Source: JAVBKX01 sp031553835
GTDB lineage: Bacteria; Bacteroidota; Bacteroidia; Bacteroidales; Azobacteroidaceae
Assembly (NCBI GenBank): GCA_031553835.1
Contig: JAVBKX010000007.1
Span: 1-64,000 of the forward strand
Direction of reading: 5' to 3'
Length of the DNA stretch: 64,000 bases
Part shown: positions 43,967-53,959 of the stretch, piece after piece
Position numbering within the stretch: the stretch's first letter is position 1
How the letters are laid out: each line of letters begins with the position of its first letter
Program-made: the position numbers and the translations under genes
Notes under the pieces: model-generated
Told to the model about the DNA's origin: nothing
The model's input: the letters and a program-made list of their open reading frames with translations, nothing else
Database searches by the model: none

Positions 43967-44923
43967 TCACATCCCCAATACGAGTTCAATCTGCTCCAGT
44001 TCTTCCTCGCTAAACGATATATTCTCCAGTGTCCGCAAATTATCTTTCAGTTGTGCGACCGAACTTGCACCAATAATCGTCGATGTTACCGCGTCGGGAT
44101 GTAATGTCCATGCTAAAGCCATCTCGGCCAAAGTCTGCCCCCGCTGCTGAGCTAACTCATTCAAACGAATCGCTTTAGAGACAGCTTCCGGCGTTACCTG
44201 CTCTCGTTGCAAATGTCCATGCGATTTGGCTGCACGAGAGCTTTCCGGAATACCTTTCAGATATTTATTTGTCAACAATCCCTGCGCTAAAGGAGAAAAA
44301 GCGATGAAACCGACTCCATGTTTTTTACAAATATCAAAATGTTCTTTTTCCGGTTCACGAACAAACAGGCTGTATTTTCCTTGATAAATGAGACAATGCA
44401 CATGTTGAGCGTCCATCATTTCAAATGCACGGACTGCTTGTTCAGGCGGATAATTGGACAATCCGGCATACAATGCTTTTCCGCTTCGAACCACATCGAT
44501 CAGAGTTTGTATGGTTTCTTCTAAAGGTGTATAAGGATCGTAGCGATGGCTGTAAAAAATATCCACATATTCCAGCCTCATCCGTTTCAAACTTTGATCA
44601 AGGCTGGATATAAGATATTTACGTGAACCTCCAATCCCATAGGGGCCATCCCACATCAGATAGCCAGCTTTGGTTGAAATGATCATTTCGTCACGATGAT
44701 TTTTCAGATCGGAAGCCAATATTTTTCCAAAATTACTTTCCGCGCTACCGGGAGAAGGTCCATAATTATTAGCCAAATCGAAATGAGTAATCCCCTGATC
44801 AAAGGCATGACAAAGCATTGCTTTTGCTTCCGAAAAATCATCGACATCTCCAAAATTATGCCACAATCCTAAGGATATTTTCGGCAATTGCAATCCGCTT
44901 TTTCCGCAATAATTGTATTCCAT
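43967..44923 (-). CDS. Aldo/keto reductase (YghZ-like)
   Basis: This 318-residue NADPH-dependent TIM-barrel oxidoreductase shows FDLANNYGPSPGSAE with the catalytic Asp and Tyr, STKAGYLMWDGPYG with the catalytic Lys, YSHRYDPYTPLEET with the His region, and the cofactor-binding IIGASSVAQLKDNL at the C-terminus. The GPYG/SRKYL features match the YghZ subgroup, known for reducing L-glyceraldehyde 3-phosphate and methylglyoxal. The physiological substrate here is inferred. It lies 19 bases after the GH3 gene, so the two may be one operon. Confidence 0.92.
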   Translation of the reverse strand: MEYNYCGKSGLQLPKISLGLWHNFGDVDDFSEAKAMLCHAFDQGITHFDLANNYGPSPGSAESNFGKILASDLKNHRDEMIISTKAGYLMWDGPYGIGGSRKYLISSLDQSLKRMRLEYVDIFYSHRYDPYTPLEETIQTLIDVVRSGKALYAGLSNYPPEQAVRAFEMMDAQHVHCLIYQGKYSLFVREPEKEHFDICKKHGVGFIAFSPLAQGLLTNKYLKGIPESSRAAKSHGHLQREQVTPEAVSKAIRLNELAQQRGQTLAEMALAWTLHPDAVTSTIIGASSVAQLKDNLRTLENISFSEEELEQIELVLGM

Positions 44924-44942
44924 GATTTTTTAATCGCAAGAT

Positions 44943-47498
44943 TTATTTCAAAATAAATTCACACATAATCCGGATATCTTCCGAAGAAGCTCCTATCATA
45001 AACATATATTTACCCTTCGGCGTAACAAAGTTTCCTTTAGTATCGTCCCAATAGCGTAAATCATTTTTCGGGATTACAATTTCCACTTTTTCTGTTTTTC
45101 CTTTGGCAACAGCTACCCGTTTAAATCCTTTCAATTGTTTAAGCGGCAAAGATATATCTGCATTCGGCAATTTTACATATACCTGCACTACTTCCTGTCC
45201 GGCTCTTTTTCCTGTATTTTTCAAATCAAGCTGCAACTGAATATTATCTTCCGATTCTTTAATTTTAAACGAGTTATATTGAAAAGTAGTATAACTCAAT
45301 CCATATCCGAAAGGATAAAGCGGTTTTCCTGTAAAATACTGATAAGTACGCCCTTTCGTAATATCATAATCATCAAATGCAGGCAATTCATCCAGGCTGT
45401 TGTAATAAGTCAACGGCAAACGTCCGGCAGGATTGTATTCGCCAAACAAGACTTCGGCAACGGCGGTTCCTCCTTGTTCTCCGGGATACCAGGCATTCAC
45501 AATCGCCGGTATATTATCGTTGATCCAATTGATAGCCAAAGAGCTTCCTGCAACTAACACCACAACTGTATTGGGATTAATTTTGTATATTTCTTCAATA
45601 AATTCCTGCTGGTCTTTGGGCAATTGAATGGTATGTCGATCCTGTCCTTCACGTTCGATGGTTTTATTGACACCTAAGACAGCTACTGTCATATCGCAAC
45701 TACGAACAGCTTTTCCGGCTTCTCCATATAAGTCAATTCGTTCTTGTTTTCCAATCGCGGGAATCCGCCATGATAAACGGGCGATAGCAGCATCCCGGTC
45801 ATCGAAATATTCAGCCCTGACCTGGTAATCTTTTCCGGCTTCTAATTCTACTCTGATCGTATCGGTAGTTTGTGCGCGGTTGTGCCAGGAATCAATTACT
45901 TTTTTACCGTCGATAAATAACCGGCATCCATCATCCGAAGTAAATCCAATAGAATAAACTCCTGAAACCGGAGGACGCAATTTTCCTGTCCAACGGATCG
46001 AGACAGGCGATTTAGGCAAAAAAGGATCCGGGGCCTGATTGGCCGGTTCGTAATTGATCCATTCATCAGTACGCACTTTAGATGCTCCTTCAAGATTTTT
46101 ATTGGAAAAATATTCTGCTTTCAAGCCATCCGGAAAATATGCGCTCGAAATGAGTTCAAAGCCATCTTCAGCAGAAACCCAAGGCGCATATACTATCTTC
46201 ACTTGATCGCCGACCCTGTCGCGGATACCTTGCAAGACAGAAACAGGTTGATTGACCGGAGCTCCGCTATAGTCACCAAATTCACAATTACCGGCATTAA
46301 TACCGACAACGGCGATTGATTTTACTTTTTTAGGATCAACAGGTAATAGATTGCGGCTGTTTTTTAACAACACAATACTTTGGCGTGCGGCTTCCAACGC
46401 TAATTCTTTGTGTTTTGGAGAACCCACTACCGATGGAGAAATATGGTTATACGGCACATGATCGGGGTTATCAAACAAGCCTAACTGCATCCGGGCTCTG
46501 AGTACATGGTATGCAGCCGAATCAATATCAGCATCGGAAACCATTTTTTGTTTATATGCATTTAATAAGGGTTGGATATAAACATCATCTCCACATTCCA
46601 AATCCAATCCGGCTTTGAGAGATAAGGTGGCTGCCGCTTCTTTGGTTTTGACATATTTGTGGTGGCTGACCAACAGACTTGGTCCGCCGCAATCGGAAAC
46701 CACATAGCCTTGAAAACCCCAATCCCCCCGAAGCACTTTTTGAATCAGCCAGGCATTGAGAGTACACGGTACATCGTTGATCGCATTATAAGCCGTCATA
46801 ATAGAAGCGGCCTTACCATTCACAATACATTTTTCGAAAGCGGGAAAATAATATTCGCGCAACTGCCGTTCCGAAATTTGCGGATTGCATTCAAAACGAT
46901 TGTGTTCTTCATTATTCGCAGCAAAATGTTTTGGAGTCGCGACCACTTTTAAATACCGCGCATCCTGGCCTTGCAACCCTTTGACGAATTGTGCGCCCAG
47001 TTCACCACTCAAAAACGGATCCTCTCCATACGTTTCCGGAGTTCTTCCCCAACGCGGATCGCGCGCCATATTAACAGTGGGTGACCAGAATGTAAGCAAA
47101 TCGCTAAATTGTGCGTTTTGCTTTTTGCCTTGTTCCAATTCATTCCAGCGGGCGCGGGCTTCATCGGAAATAGCGGAGGCAATTTGATAATGCAAATCGG
47201 GATTCCACATGGCAGCCATTCCGATAGCTTGCGGAAATACGGTAAAATTGCCCGGGCGAACCACCCCATGCAAGGCTTCGTTGCCATGATAATAACGATT
47301 TATGTCTAACCGGGGAATACCGGGCGAAGTAGCTCTCAACAGACTAATCTTTTCTTCTACAGTCATCCGGGATAATAAATCCATGATACGGTCATGCATA
47401 GGAGCCGATTCATTTTGGTAAGGTTCAAGGGCTTGTACAGGAGTACTCCGGATTAGTAAAAACAGGAAGCAAATAACAGATGTAATGATTTTTTTCAC
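44943..47498 (-). CDS. Glycoside hydrolase family 3 enzyme with PA14 domain
   Basis: A signal peptide (about residues 1-23) precedes a GH3 N-terminal TIM barrel with KHFAANNEEHNR and the nucleophile Asp269 in GYVVSDCGG. The C-terminal alpha/beta domain and fibronectin-like ending (LKGFKRVAVAKGKTEKVEI) follow. A PA14 domain (about 445-590: AEYFSNKNLEG, GFTSDDGCRLFIDGK) is inserted in the C-terminal domain, as in many GH3 beta-glucosidases, xylosidases and related enzymes, where it shapes the substrate pocket. The 851-residue length is normal. It is probably periplasmic. The aldo/keto reductase follows; the hexokinase gene lies upstream, across a palindrome. Confidence 0.95.
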   Translation of the reverse strand: MKKIITSVICFLFLLIRSTPVQALEPYQNESAPMHDRIMDLLSRMTVEEKISLLRATSPGIPRLDINRYYHGNEALHGVVRPGNFTVFPQAIGMAAMWNPDLHYQIASAISDEARARWNELEQGKKQNAQFSDLLTFWSPTVNMARDPRWGRTPETYGEDPFLSGELGAQFVKGLQGQDARYLKVVATPKHFAANNEEHNRFECNPQISERQLREYYFPAFEKCIVNGKAASIMTAYNAINDVPCTLNAWLIQKVLRGDWGFQGYVVSDCGGPSLLVSHHKYVKTKEAAATLSLKAGLDLECGDDVYIQPLLNAYKQKMVSDADIDSAAYHVLRARMQLGLFDNPDHVPYNHISPSVVGSPKHKELALEAARQSIVLLKNSRNLLPVDPKKVKSIAVVGINAGNCEFGDYSGAPVNQPVSVLQGIRDRVGDQVKIVYAPWVSAEDGFELISSAYFPDGLKAEYFSNKNLEGASKVRTDEWINYEPANQAPDPFLPKSPVSIRWTGKLRPPVSGVYSIGFTSDDGCRLFIDGKKVIDSWHNRAQTTDTIRVELEAGKDYQVRAEYFDDRDAAIARLSWRIPAIGKQERIDLYGEAGKAVRSCDMTVAVLGVNKTIEREGQDRHTIQLPKDQQEFIEEIYKINPNTVVVLVAGSSLAINWINDNIPAIVNAWYPGEQGGTAVAEVLFGEYNPAGRLPLTYYNSLDELPAFDDYDITKGRTYQYFTGKPLYPFGYGLSYTTFQYNSFKIKESEDNIQLQLDLKNTGKRAGQEVVQVYVKLPNADISLPLKQLKGFKRVAVAKGKTEKVEIVIPKNDLRYWDDTKGNFVTPKGKYMFMIGASSEDIRIMCEFILK

Positions 47499-47518
47499 GA
47501 ATAAATAAGTTTAAAAAA

Positions 47519-47618
47519 CAAAGACACGAAGACACAATGGATAATTAGAGGGAGTTAAAAGAATAACTCGTACTTGTAACTTGTAACTCGTAACTAAAAT
47601 TGTGTCTTCGTATCTTTG
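47519..47618. repeat. Long intergenic palindrome (GTGTCTTCGTGT family)
   Basis: Arms of 20 bases, CAAAGACACGAAGACACAAT (47519-47538) and ATTGTGTCTTCGTATCTTTG (47599-47618), pair in 19 positions. The loop holds GAATAACTCGTACTTGTAAC, close to the loop of the copy at 9108-9190. It separates hexokinase and GH3 genes on the same strand. Confidence 0.85.
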
Positions 47619-47626
47619 AATTGATT

Positions 47627-48829
47627 TTAAGACAAAGCAGCAATAGCAGATCCAATCAGGTTAGGATCAGTCATTTCATTGATAATGGCAATAGATGTAC
47701 CTTGAGGCAATAATATTTGCAATTCTTTCTCAACCAACTCTTTGTAATAGGGTTTATTGTTTTTGTCTTTCCCCCAGAATACACTTCCGTCAGCTGCTAA
47801 GCAGAATTTTTTCATGGAAGCATCCTGGGCAATCAATACTTGCACCAATCCGACTAAAGAGGCAGCAACTAATTGAGCAGAACGTTCGTAAATCCAGTTG
47901 GCAACAGCTACCTGTTCGGCCGGAGATCCTTCCGGTTTATTAATCATATTAGCCAGGTCTTCTCCGTTGAAATTATATTTAATTTTTTGATCAGAGAAAA
48001 CAGTTTTAAAGAGCTCTCCCAGATATCCGCCGGAAATAGCTTTCTCAAATTTTTGTTGTCCTTTATTATTAGACACAGCATCTACGAAACCATCAATAAC
48101 AGTCAAATGAGGAGGTTGAAAATTGCCGGATTCAAGGTTGACCGGAATCAGGCCGGTGTCTTTGTTATTTAATTTTTCTATTTTATCAAGATGCATTAAA
48201 CTGGCCATATTGGTACCGGTTCCAACAATCAAGCCCATGTAAGAATCGTATCCGGTTTCACTCAGTCCGGCAAACAAACAAGCGACAGTATCGTTGATCA
48301 CCTTAATTTCTTCGAAACGGGTATCGATCGCTTTGTGTGTATTCAAATATTTCACCAACGATTCTCCAACCGATTTTTCAATCATATCGGGAATATCAAT
48401 TCCTTTGGTCCAACGCAACAAGATAGCGTCGCCATTGAGTCGCGAAGCCGCAGGATAAGAGAAACAATATCCAATCCGGGTAACGGTTTTATCCAAATTT
48501 TTCAGCTCACCGATGGTCGTAGCCATTGCTTCATGCAAATCGTCTTGTTTGAAACCGGCCGTTACTTCAGCCGACAGAAGTTTCTTTTTCGTTTCGAGGA
48601 TGGAAGGTTTCCCGTTCTTAAATTCGACAATGGCAGCTCTGAAATTCGTTCCACCCCAATCGAGTACAAGTACTTTTCCGTCTTTGATTTCATTTTTAGG
48701 ATGAATATGAGTAGGAATGTCAGAAATTTCCATTCCGTCTTTTTTCAATCCTTCTTCGATTTTTACCTGAAGATTATTGGCGATTGCTTTTAATTCTTCG
48801 GTTGTTAATGCAAAAATGTTTTCTTTCAT
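47627..48829 (-). CDS. Hexokinase family protein
   Basis: This 400-residue cytoplasmic sugar kinase resembles the eukaryotic-type hexokinases found in Bacteroides. The phosphate-1 motif is LVLDWGGTNFRAAIVEF, the sugar-binding segment includes GYCFSYPAA and WTKGIDIPDM, the catalytic Asp lies in EIKVINDTVACLFAG, and the adenosine/phosphate-2 region is GLIVGTGTNMASLM. It would phosphorylate glucose or related hexoses from ATP. A TATATTTG promoter element lies 48 bases upstream. Its location next to a GH3 enzyme suggests it consumes the released sugar. Confidence 0.92.
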   Translation of the reverse strand: MKENIFALTTEELKAIANNLQVKIEEGLKKDGMEISDIPTHIHPKNEIKDGKVLVLDWGGTNFRAAIVEFKNGKPSILETKKKLLSAEVTAGFKQDDLHEAMATTIGELKNLDKTVTRIGYCFSYPAASRLNGDAILLRWTKGIDIPDMIEKSVGESLVKYLNTHKAIDTRFEEIKVINDTVACLFAGLSETGYDSYMGLIVGTGTNMASLMHLDKIEKLNNKDTGLIPVNLESGNFQPPHLTVIDGFVDAVSNNKGQQKFEKAISGGYLGELFKTVFSDQKIKYNFNGEDLANMINKPEGSPAEQVAVANWIYERSAQLVAASLVGLVQVLIAQDASMKKFCLAADGSVFWGKDKNNKPYYKELVEKELQILLPQGTSIAIINEMTDPNLIGSAIAALS

Positions 48830-48876
48830 GATTATTATTGTTGATGGTTTAATTGTTGACTTGAAAGTTTGAACGA

Positions 48877-48884
48877 CAAATATA
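48877..48884 (-). promoter_or_regulatory. Hexokinase promoter -7 element
   Basis: The minus strand reads TATATTTG (TAnnTTTG) within a T-rich upstream region. Confidence 0.45.
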
Positions 48885-48984
48885 AAAAAACTTTTTTACT
48901 AATCTATTCAATGTTCATTTGAAAAAATAATATAATTCGAATTCGCTTTGTCATTTTATTTTGAACCGAAATAAAAGCATTTCG

Positions 48985-50661
48985 TCAGGATGTCAGCTTA
49001 CCGTCCACTACAATTATATTTTTTTGAGGAATAAGCCGGAACACCGCCGGAGCATCATGAGCCGCTTTTTCAACAAAACCTTTTTTGCAACGGATAGTAT
49101 ATTCAAAATGACTTGACAGGGCTTTGATTTGTTTTTTCTCAAAAGATTGAAATGGAAGAGCTGCATTAGCGGCGGCGGTCAATTCCAATGCCCATGAAAA
49201 ATCCGGTGCACTATTTTTACAAGTAATTTCAAACCGGTTTTCGTGGAAAATAATCCGGAACATTTCTCCGGTTTGAGCAAGACATTCCACTTGCAAGATT
49301 TGATCGGAAAGCTCTGTCACATGCTGATCCTGCATTAGAATCTCCCGACCGTTTCCATTCGCATCCAGTCTAATAAAACGCAATCCAGCCCGTTCCTCAG
49401 CCGTACTCCATAAAAATCCGTCCACCACAGGAAGAGTCATATAAACACATTGGTTTGAGGTTCCCGCTTTTTTCAGGTAATCCGATTCTAAGTTTTCATT
49501 AAATAAATGAATGTCTCTGAAACGGAAAGAATTTCCTTCCCACAATAAATTGACGCGATAATAGCGGCTGTTGTACCAAACAGTCTTGCGACCTTCGTTG
49601 CGGACATCATTCATTACAGTGACCGCTGTAGGAGGAGTGACTGAAAATTTCTTTTTGAACCATTCGCCTGATTCTCTCAATGTTTCGATGGTGATTTTAT
49701 CGGCCTTTTGCAGCGAGTCAAGAATCGGCATTTGCATCGTCAACCCTTTACCCATTCCTGCCCATGTAAAAGAATTTTCTTGTCCGGCTTGCGCATAATT
49801 AAAAGCGAGGCAAGGCCCATCGACAATTGCATTTAAAAACCATTCGACCCAGGTCCGGTCTCCTCCCGAATCGCCATAAACTGGTTCCAAAGAAATAACG
49901 CCTTGTATCCTGCCTCCCAATCCTGTATCGTATTGGTAAATCGGATCGCTCCCCAACATCCGGAAAACAGGTACCGGAATCTGAGCCGATGCATTTTGCG
50001 CCGGCATATACGCATTCTTACGACTCGGATAATAAGCCTGATTCCAGTAGCCGCCCCAAAGGGTATAACCATCCGTTCCAAGCTGATCTTTGCAGTTGCA
50101 GGAAGCAATGATATGATATTTATCATACATATATCCCAATGTATGCGCATCAATAAACCAGGAACCTACCGACACCGGATAAGCTCCGAAAATGGATTTA
50201 AACTTTTCCATATAGACATCGACTAACTTTTCTCTCTCTTCGGGAGTATAACCGGTCGCAAAGCCGACATCCGCATGCCAATCCCATGAATAACGTCCGC
50301 GCCATTTCAACCCGGCAGCTTCCACATGAGGCTGTGTAATTTCCCACCAGGCGCCGACTTCCGACCCCCGGGTCGATTCTTTCCTGAGCAATATTTGATA
50401 ATCCGGATTAAGTAAAGCGTCATACTGTAACAAAAAAGTTCCCCTGAAATTATATTTCGACATAAGATCAATCTGTTGCACGACAGTTTCATACAAAACC
50501 GTTTCGGTAATAGCTTTGTCACGAGGTTCCGATTGTCTGATAAAATTGATAATATTAATGATTCGAGGACTTTTTTTGTTTATATGTTTTGAACTCGTAT
50601 CAGAAGCTTGCAAGCCGACAAAAAAACAGGCAAGTAACAATGTAACAGTGGTTTTTTTCAT
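48985..50661 (-). CDS. Secreted polysaccharide-deacetylase-like barrel protein, unknown function
   Basis: From the ATG at 50661 a signal peptide (MKKTTVTLLLACFFVGLQAS) leads a protein of about 558 residues. The first ~300 residues resemble an alpha/beta barrel of the glycoside hydrolase/deacetylase superfamily: NFRGTFLLQYDALL, GSEVGAWWEITQPHVE, YSWDWHADVGFATGYT, TPEEREKLVDVYMEKFKSIF, and SWFIDAHTLGYM. Conserved Asp/His/Glu positions suggest metal binding, but I cannot assign a reaction. The C-terminal ~200 residues look like beta sandwiches. It is monocistronic, and its neighbours (hexokinase, GH3) hint at carbohydrate metabolism. Confidence 0.6.
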   Translation of the reverse strand: MKKTTVTLLLACFFVGLQASDTSSKHINKKSPRIINIINFIRQSEPRDKAITETVLYETVVQQIDLMSKYNFRGTFLLQYDALLNPDYQILLRKESTRGSEVGAWWEITQPHVEAAGLKWRGRYSWDWHADVGFATGYTPEEREKLVDVYMEKFKSIFGAYPVSVGSWFIDAHTLGYMYDKYHIIASCNCKDQLGTDGYTLWGGYWNQAYYPSRKNAYMPAQNASAQIPVPVFRMLGSDPIYQYDTGLGGRIQGVISLEPVYGDSGGDRTWVEWFLNAIVDGPCLAFNYAQAGQENSFTWAGMGKGLTMQMPILDSLQKADKITIETLRESGEWFKKKFSVTPPTAVTVMNDVRNEGRKTVWYNSRYYRVNLLWEGNSFRFRDIHLFNENLESDYLKKAGTSNQCVYMTLPVVDGFLWSTAEERAGLRFIRLDANGNGREILMQDQHVTELSDQILQVECLAQTGEMFRIIFHENRFEITCKNSAPDFSWALELTAAANAALPFQSFEKKQIKALSSHFEYTIRCKKGFVEKAAHDAPAVFRLIPQKNIIVVDGKLTS

Positions 50662-50681
50662 GTTGATAATAATATTTTTTG

Positions 50682-50689
50682 CAAAAATA
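50682..50689 (-). promoter_or_regulatory. Promoter -7 element for the deacetylase-like gene
   Basis: The minus strand reads TATTTTTG (TAnnTTTG), 21 bases before the chosen ATG at 50661. Its closeness rules out the longer upstream start. Confidence 0.45.
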
Positions 50690-50793
50690 TGCAATATTTT
50701 TCCGAATATTCAATCTTGTTGGGCTTTTTTGAAATGGTTTGAACAATATTGAATTATTTTTCGTTTTTATAAAAAAAAACAGGATTCAGGAGA

Positions 50794-51711
50794 ATGGCTT
50801 ACATCGATTATTACAACATTTTGGGTGTTTCCAGGAATGCCTCAATCGACGACATCAGGAAAGCATACCGTAAACTGGCGCGCAAATATCATCCGGACGT
50901 GAATCCGAATGATCAGGAAGCTCATAAAAAATTTCAGGAAATCAATGAAGCAAACGAAGTATTGAGCGATCCGGAAAAACGGAAAAAGTACGATGAATAC
51001 GGAGCAAACTGGAAAAATGCCGAACAGTTTCAACAAAGCCGCAGCCAACAAAGATCATCGCCGGAAGAATGGAGCAGCTATGGAAATTTTTCCGATGAAA
51101 GCGGCAGTTTTTTTGAAAACGAGGCGGCCGGACAATTTTCCGATTTCTTTGAACATCTTTTTGGCAGGGGATCCGGAAATGCCGGTAAAAAACGCAGCAG
51201 AGGTTTCCGGGGACAGGATTATAATGCCGAACTGCATTTATCGCTGCGTAGTGCCGCTCAAACTCACAAACAAACATTAAACATTAACGGAAAAAATATT
51301 CGCATTACAGTTCCGGCCGGAGTAGCCAACGGACAAACGATCAAGATTGCCGAACAAGGCGCTCCGGGCGTGAGCGGAGGCTCGGCAGGCGATTTGTATT
51401 TGACTTTTGTAATCGAGAACGATCCTGATTTTCAACGAGAGGACAACGATCTTTATGCTGTTGCTGCAATTGATTTATATACTGCCGTGTTAGGAGGCGA
51501 ATTAACCGTCAATACTTTAGACGGACAAGTAAAAGTGAAGGTAAAACCCGAAACACAAAACGGGACTAAAGTCCGGTTAAAAGGAAAAGGATTCCCAATA
51601 TATAAAAAAGACGGTGAATACGGCGATTTATTCATCACTTTAACGGTGACCATCCCCGTGAATTTAACTGACAGACAAAAACAATTGTTCCGTGAGCTGG
51701 CCAATTCCTGA
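50794..51711 (+). CDS. DnaJ-family co-chaperone (CbpA-like)
   Basis: This 305-residue protein has an N-terminal J domain (residues 4-70) with the HPD motif at 33-35, which stimulates DnaK ATPase. A Gly/Phe/Ser-rich linker follows (about 75-150), then two C-terminal substrate-binding beta domains ([37 protein letters not shown]). There is no cysteine-rich zinc finger, so it is CbpA-type rather than canonical DnaJ. The start has a good AGGAG ribosome binding site. No chaperone modulator (cbpM) gene follows; the next gene is a convergent transporter. Confidence 0.93.
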   Translation: MAYIDYYNILGVSRNASIDDIRKAYRKLARKYHPDVNPNDQEAHKKFQEINEANEVLSDPEKRKKYDEYGANWKNAEQFQQSRSQQRSSPEEWSSYGNFSDESGSFFENEAAGQFSDFFEHLFGRGSGNAGKKRSRGFRGQDYNAELHLSLRSAAQTHKQTLNINGKNIRITVPAGVANGQTIKIAEQGAPGVSGGSAGDLYLTFVIENDPDFQREDNDLYAVAAIDLYTAVLGGELTVNTLDGQVKVKVKPETQNGTKVRLKGKGFPIYKKDGEYGDLFITLTVTIPVNLTDRQKQLFRELANS

Positions 51712-51741
51712 ACAATAAAGAGATCAAAAAACGAATAAATT

Positions 51742-52680
51742 TTACGCCGGGCGGTTGCTTTTTTCTCGCTCTTCGGCTTCCACCTGTTCCCTCGACTTAC
51801 TGATAGTTACTAAATAAACTCCCGAAAAAATCAGCAAAACAGATATTCCTTTTTGCCAGTTGAGATGATCAGAACCTGTAGTGGCTGCAACAATAGCCGC
51901 TACCGTAGGTTGCACATAATTATACATGCTGACGGTCGTAGGCCGGATACGTTTCAAAGCCATGGGAATCATCAGGAAAGTAAGGTAAGTTCCGCAAACC
52001 AGGATAAATGCAATCATCCACAACACGCGCGGATGAAACGGTTGAATAAATGCCGGCGCATTGATTAAAGCAGTCCAATCTAACGGAACAAGCACGGGAA
52101 GGGCAAACAAAAACATCCATTTCATAATGGTAACCGAACTATATTTTAAGGTCAATGGTTTCACCAACACTAAATAAATCGCATACGACAAACTACTCAA
52201 AATAATCAATAAATTACCTGCCAAATTACTCCCCTGCGAATTGATGTCTGCTCCCGACGACACGAGCAAAACAGCTCCCGATGCACCGACTAACACACCC
52301 GACGCTTTTTTCCAGGTAATGGGTTCTTTCAGGAAAATCAATGCAAGCACAATGACAAACATTGGCGTGCAAGTCGCTAAAATAGAAGCCTCCACAGATG
52401 AAGTAAGGCTCAACCCTTTTAGAAAAAAACCTTGGTTAAGTGCAATGCCCGTGATGCCGCACAATACCAACAAACCCTTTTCTTTTTTGGCGACCTTTTC
52501 TTTTTTGACAAATAAAGATGTAATCCAGAAAGCGATGCAAGCAAATAAAGCCCGGGCCAATGTCAGACCCTCAGGAGAAATAGAATTAGGAAAAACAGCC
52601 TTTGTAATTACCAAATTTAAACCGAAAAGTATATTGACCAACAAAATGATCAAATGTCCTTGAAGTTTTACTTTATTCAT
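51742..52680 (-). CDS. EamA/DMT-family transporter
   Basis: This 312-residue inner membrane protein has ten predicted hydrophobic segments and the two EamA repeats of the drug/metabolite transporter superfamily: FGLNLVITKAVFP plus GLTLARALFACIAF at the start, FFLKGLSLTSSVEASILATC, then the second repeat from NLLIILSSLSYAIYL. It ends with a charged tail REQVEAEEREKSNRPA. Substrates in the family are diverse (amino acids, metabolites), and none can be named. It is divergent from the D15-like gene, with a TAACTTTG promoter element upstream. Confidence 0.92.
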   Translation of the reverse strand: MNKVKLQGHLIILLVNILFGLNLVITKAVFPNSISPEGLTLARALFACIAFWITSLFVKKEKVAKKEKGLLVLCGITGIALNQGFFLKGLSLTSSVEASILATCTPMFVIVLALIFLKEPITWKKASGVLVGASGAVLLVSSGADINSQGSNLAGNLLIILSSLSYAIYLVLVKPLTLKYSSVTIMKWMFLFALPVLVPLDWTALINAPAFIQPFHPRVLWMIAFILVCGTYLTFLMIPMALKRIRPTTVSMYNYVQPTVAAIVAATTGSDHLNWQKGISVLLIFSGVYLVTISKSREQVEAEEREKSNRPA

Positions 52681-52706
52681 AGACGCATCACCTTATTTAT
52701 TGGCTG

Positions 52707-52714
52707 CAAAGTTA
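52707..52714 (-). promoter_or_regulatory. Promoter -7 element for the EamA transporter gene
   Basis: The minus strand reads TAACTTTG (TAnnTTTG), 26 bases before the start codon. Confidence 0.45.
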
Positions 52715-52783
52715 ACGTTAAAAAACATTCGTTCTCTTTATTTGTTATTTATTTGATTGATTTTATGAATAATTACTATTGTC

Positions 52784-53959
52784 ATGAAACTAAAAATATT
52801 GTGCACATTACTCATAGGAATAGTTCTTTCAGAAACTGTTGTCGTAGCTCAAGAGAATCACGAAAAAATCAAACTCAGTTTCAGAGATTCGCTCGACCAT
52901 CAATTAGACTTGAGCGACTGGATAATAAACGCTCATGGTTTTGTACCGGTACCTGTTATTATCACAGAACCGGCAGTCGGTGGATTTGGAGGTGGTTTGG
53001 CGCCGGTCTTCATACAACCGAACAAACCGGTAATAAAGAATGGAAAAGCATATCCTCAACCGCCGGATGTTACAGTCGGATTTGGCGGTTATACATTAAA
53101 CAATTCCTGGGCGGCAGGAGGCGGACGAGTTGGCACCATTGAAAAATGGGGGTTACGCTACATGATGATAGTAGGATACGGTAATATCAATATGGATTAC
53201 TATTTTGACCTGGAACGGATCAATCAAAATGCAGAATTTGGATTCAATATCCGAACCATCCCGGTAACTGCTTCTCTGACTAAACGGTTGAATGATCCGC
53301 GTTTTTCTGTAGGCCTGCAATATTTATTCACACACAATGAGTTGGATGTAAAAACCGATCAATCCGGTCCAATCATTGACCAATTAAACCAAAAAATTAC
53401 CGATTATATGAGTGGAAATGTCGGTTGGCTGGGGATTAAGCTGGCGTATGACACCCGTGATAATACTTTCACTCCGGATCAAGGCATCAGAACTTACATT
53501 ACAGCCAATTGGAGTAATCCGGTTGTAGGCAGCGATTATAAATATGGACAATTTGAAGGCGCTTTTTACTATTTTTTGCCCTTACAATATAATCTGATTA
53601 ACGGATTCCGTTTTGACATGCAACAATCGGTCGGCAACCAGCCTTTTTACATTAAGCCATTTATTGATATGAGAGGCGTTCCTATGGCTCGTTATCAAGG
53701 CAAGACAACGATGCTGGCAGAATTGGAAGAACGTTGGGATGTAAGCCGTCGTTGGAGTATCGTAGGTTTTGGAGGTGCAGGAAAAGGCTTTGACTCATTC
53801 GACCAATTTGGAGAAAAAGAATGGGCCTGGGGATATGGCGCAGGATTCCGTTACCTGATGGCACGAAAATTAAAACTCCGGATGGGAGTCGATTTTGCGA
53901 TGGGACCGGAAGGATTTACGTATTATCTGGTATTCGGAAGCAGTTGGTTAAGACAGTAA
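52784..53959 (+). CDS. D15/BamA-TamA-like outer membrane barrel protein
   Basis: A signal peptide (residues 1-22, ending VVAQ) is followed by a 370-residue beta-rich protein that matches the surface-antigen D15 barrel family. Visible strands include VGFGGYTLNNSWAAGGGRVG, GIKLAYDTRDNTFTPDQGIR (the conserved late-barrel D15 motif) and YGAGFRYLMARKLKLRMGVD. POTRA domains seem absent, so it is a barrel-only member. The family includes assembly and secretion pores; the role here is unknown. It converges on cdd, ending one base before the cdd stop codon. Confidence 0.85.
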   Translation: MKLKILCTLLIGIVLSETVVVAQENHEKIKLSFRDSLDHQLDLSDWIINAHGFVPVPVIITEPAVGGFGGGLAPVFIQPNKPVIKNGKAYPQPPDVTVGFGGYTLNNSWAAGGGRVGTIEKWGLRYMMIVGYGNINMDYYFDLERINQNAEFGFNIRTIPVTASLTKRLNDPRFSVGLQYLFTHNELDVKTDQSGPIIDQLNQKITDYMSGNVGWLGIKLAYDTRDNTFTPDQGIRTYITANWSNPVVGSDYKYGQFEGAFYYFLPLQYNLINGFRFDMQQSVGNQPFYIKPFIDMRGVPMARYQGKTTMLAELEERWDVSRRWSIVGFGGAGKGFDSFDQFGEKEWAWGYGAGFRYLMARKLKLRMGVDFAMGPEGFTYYLVFGSSWLRQ

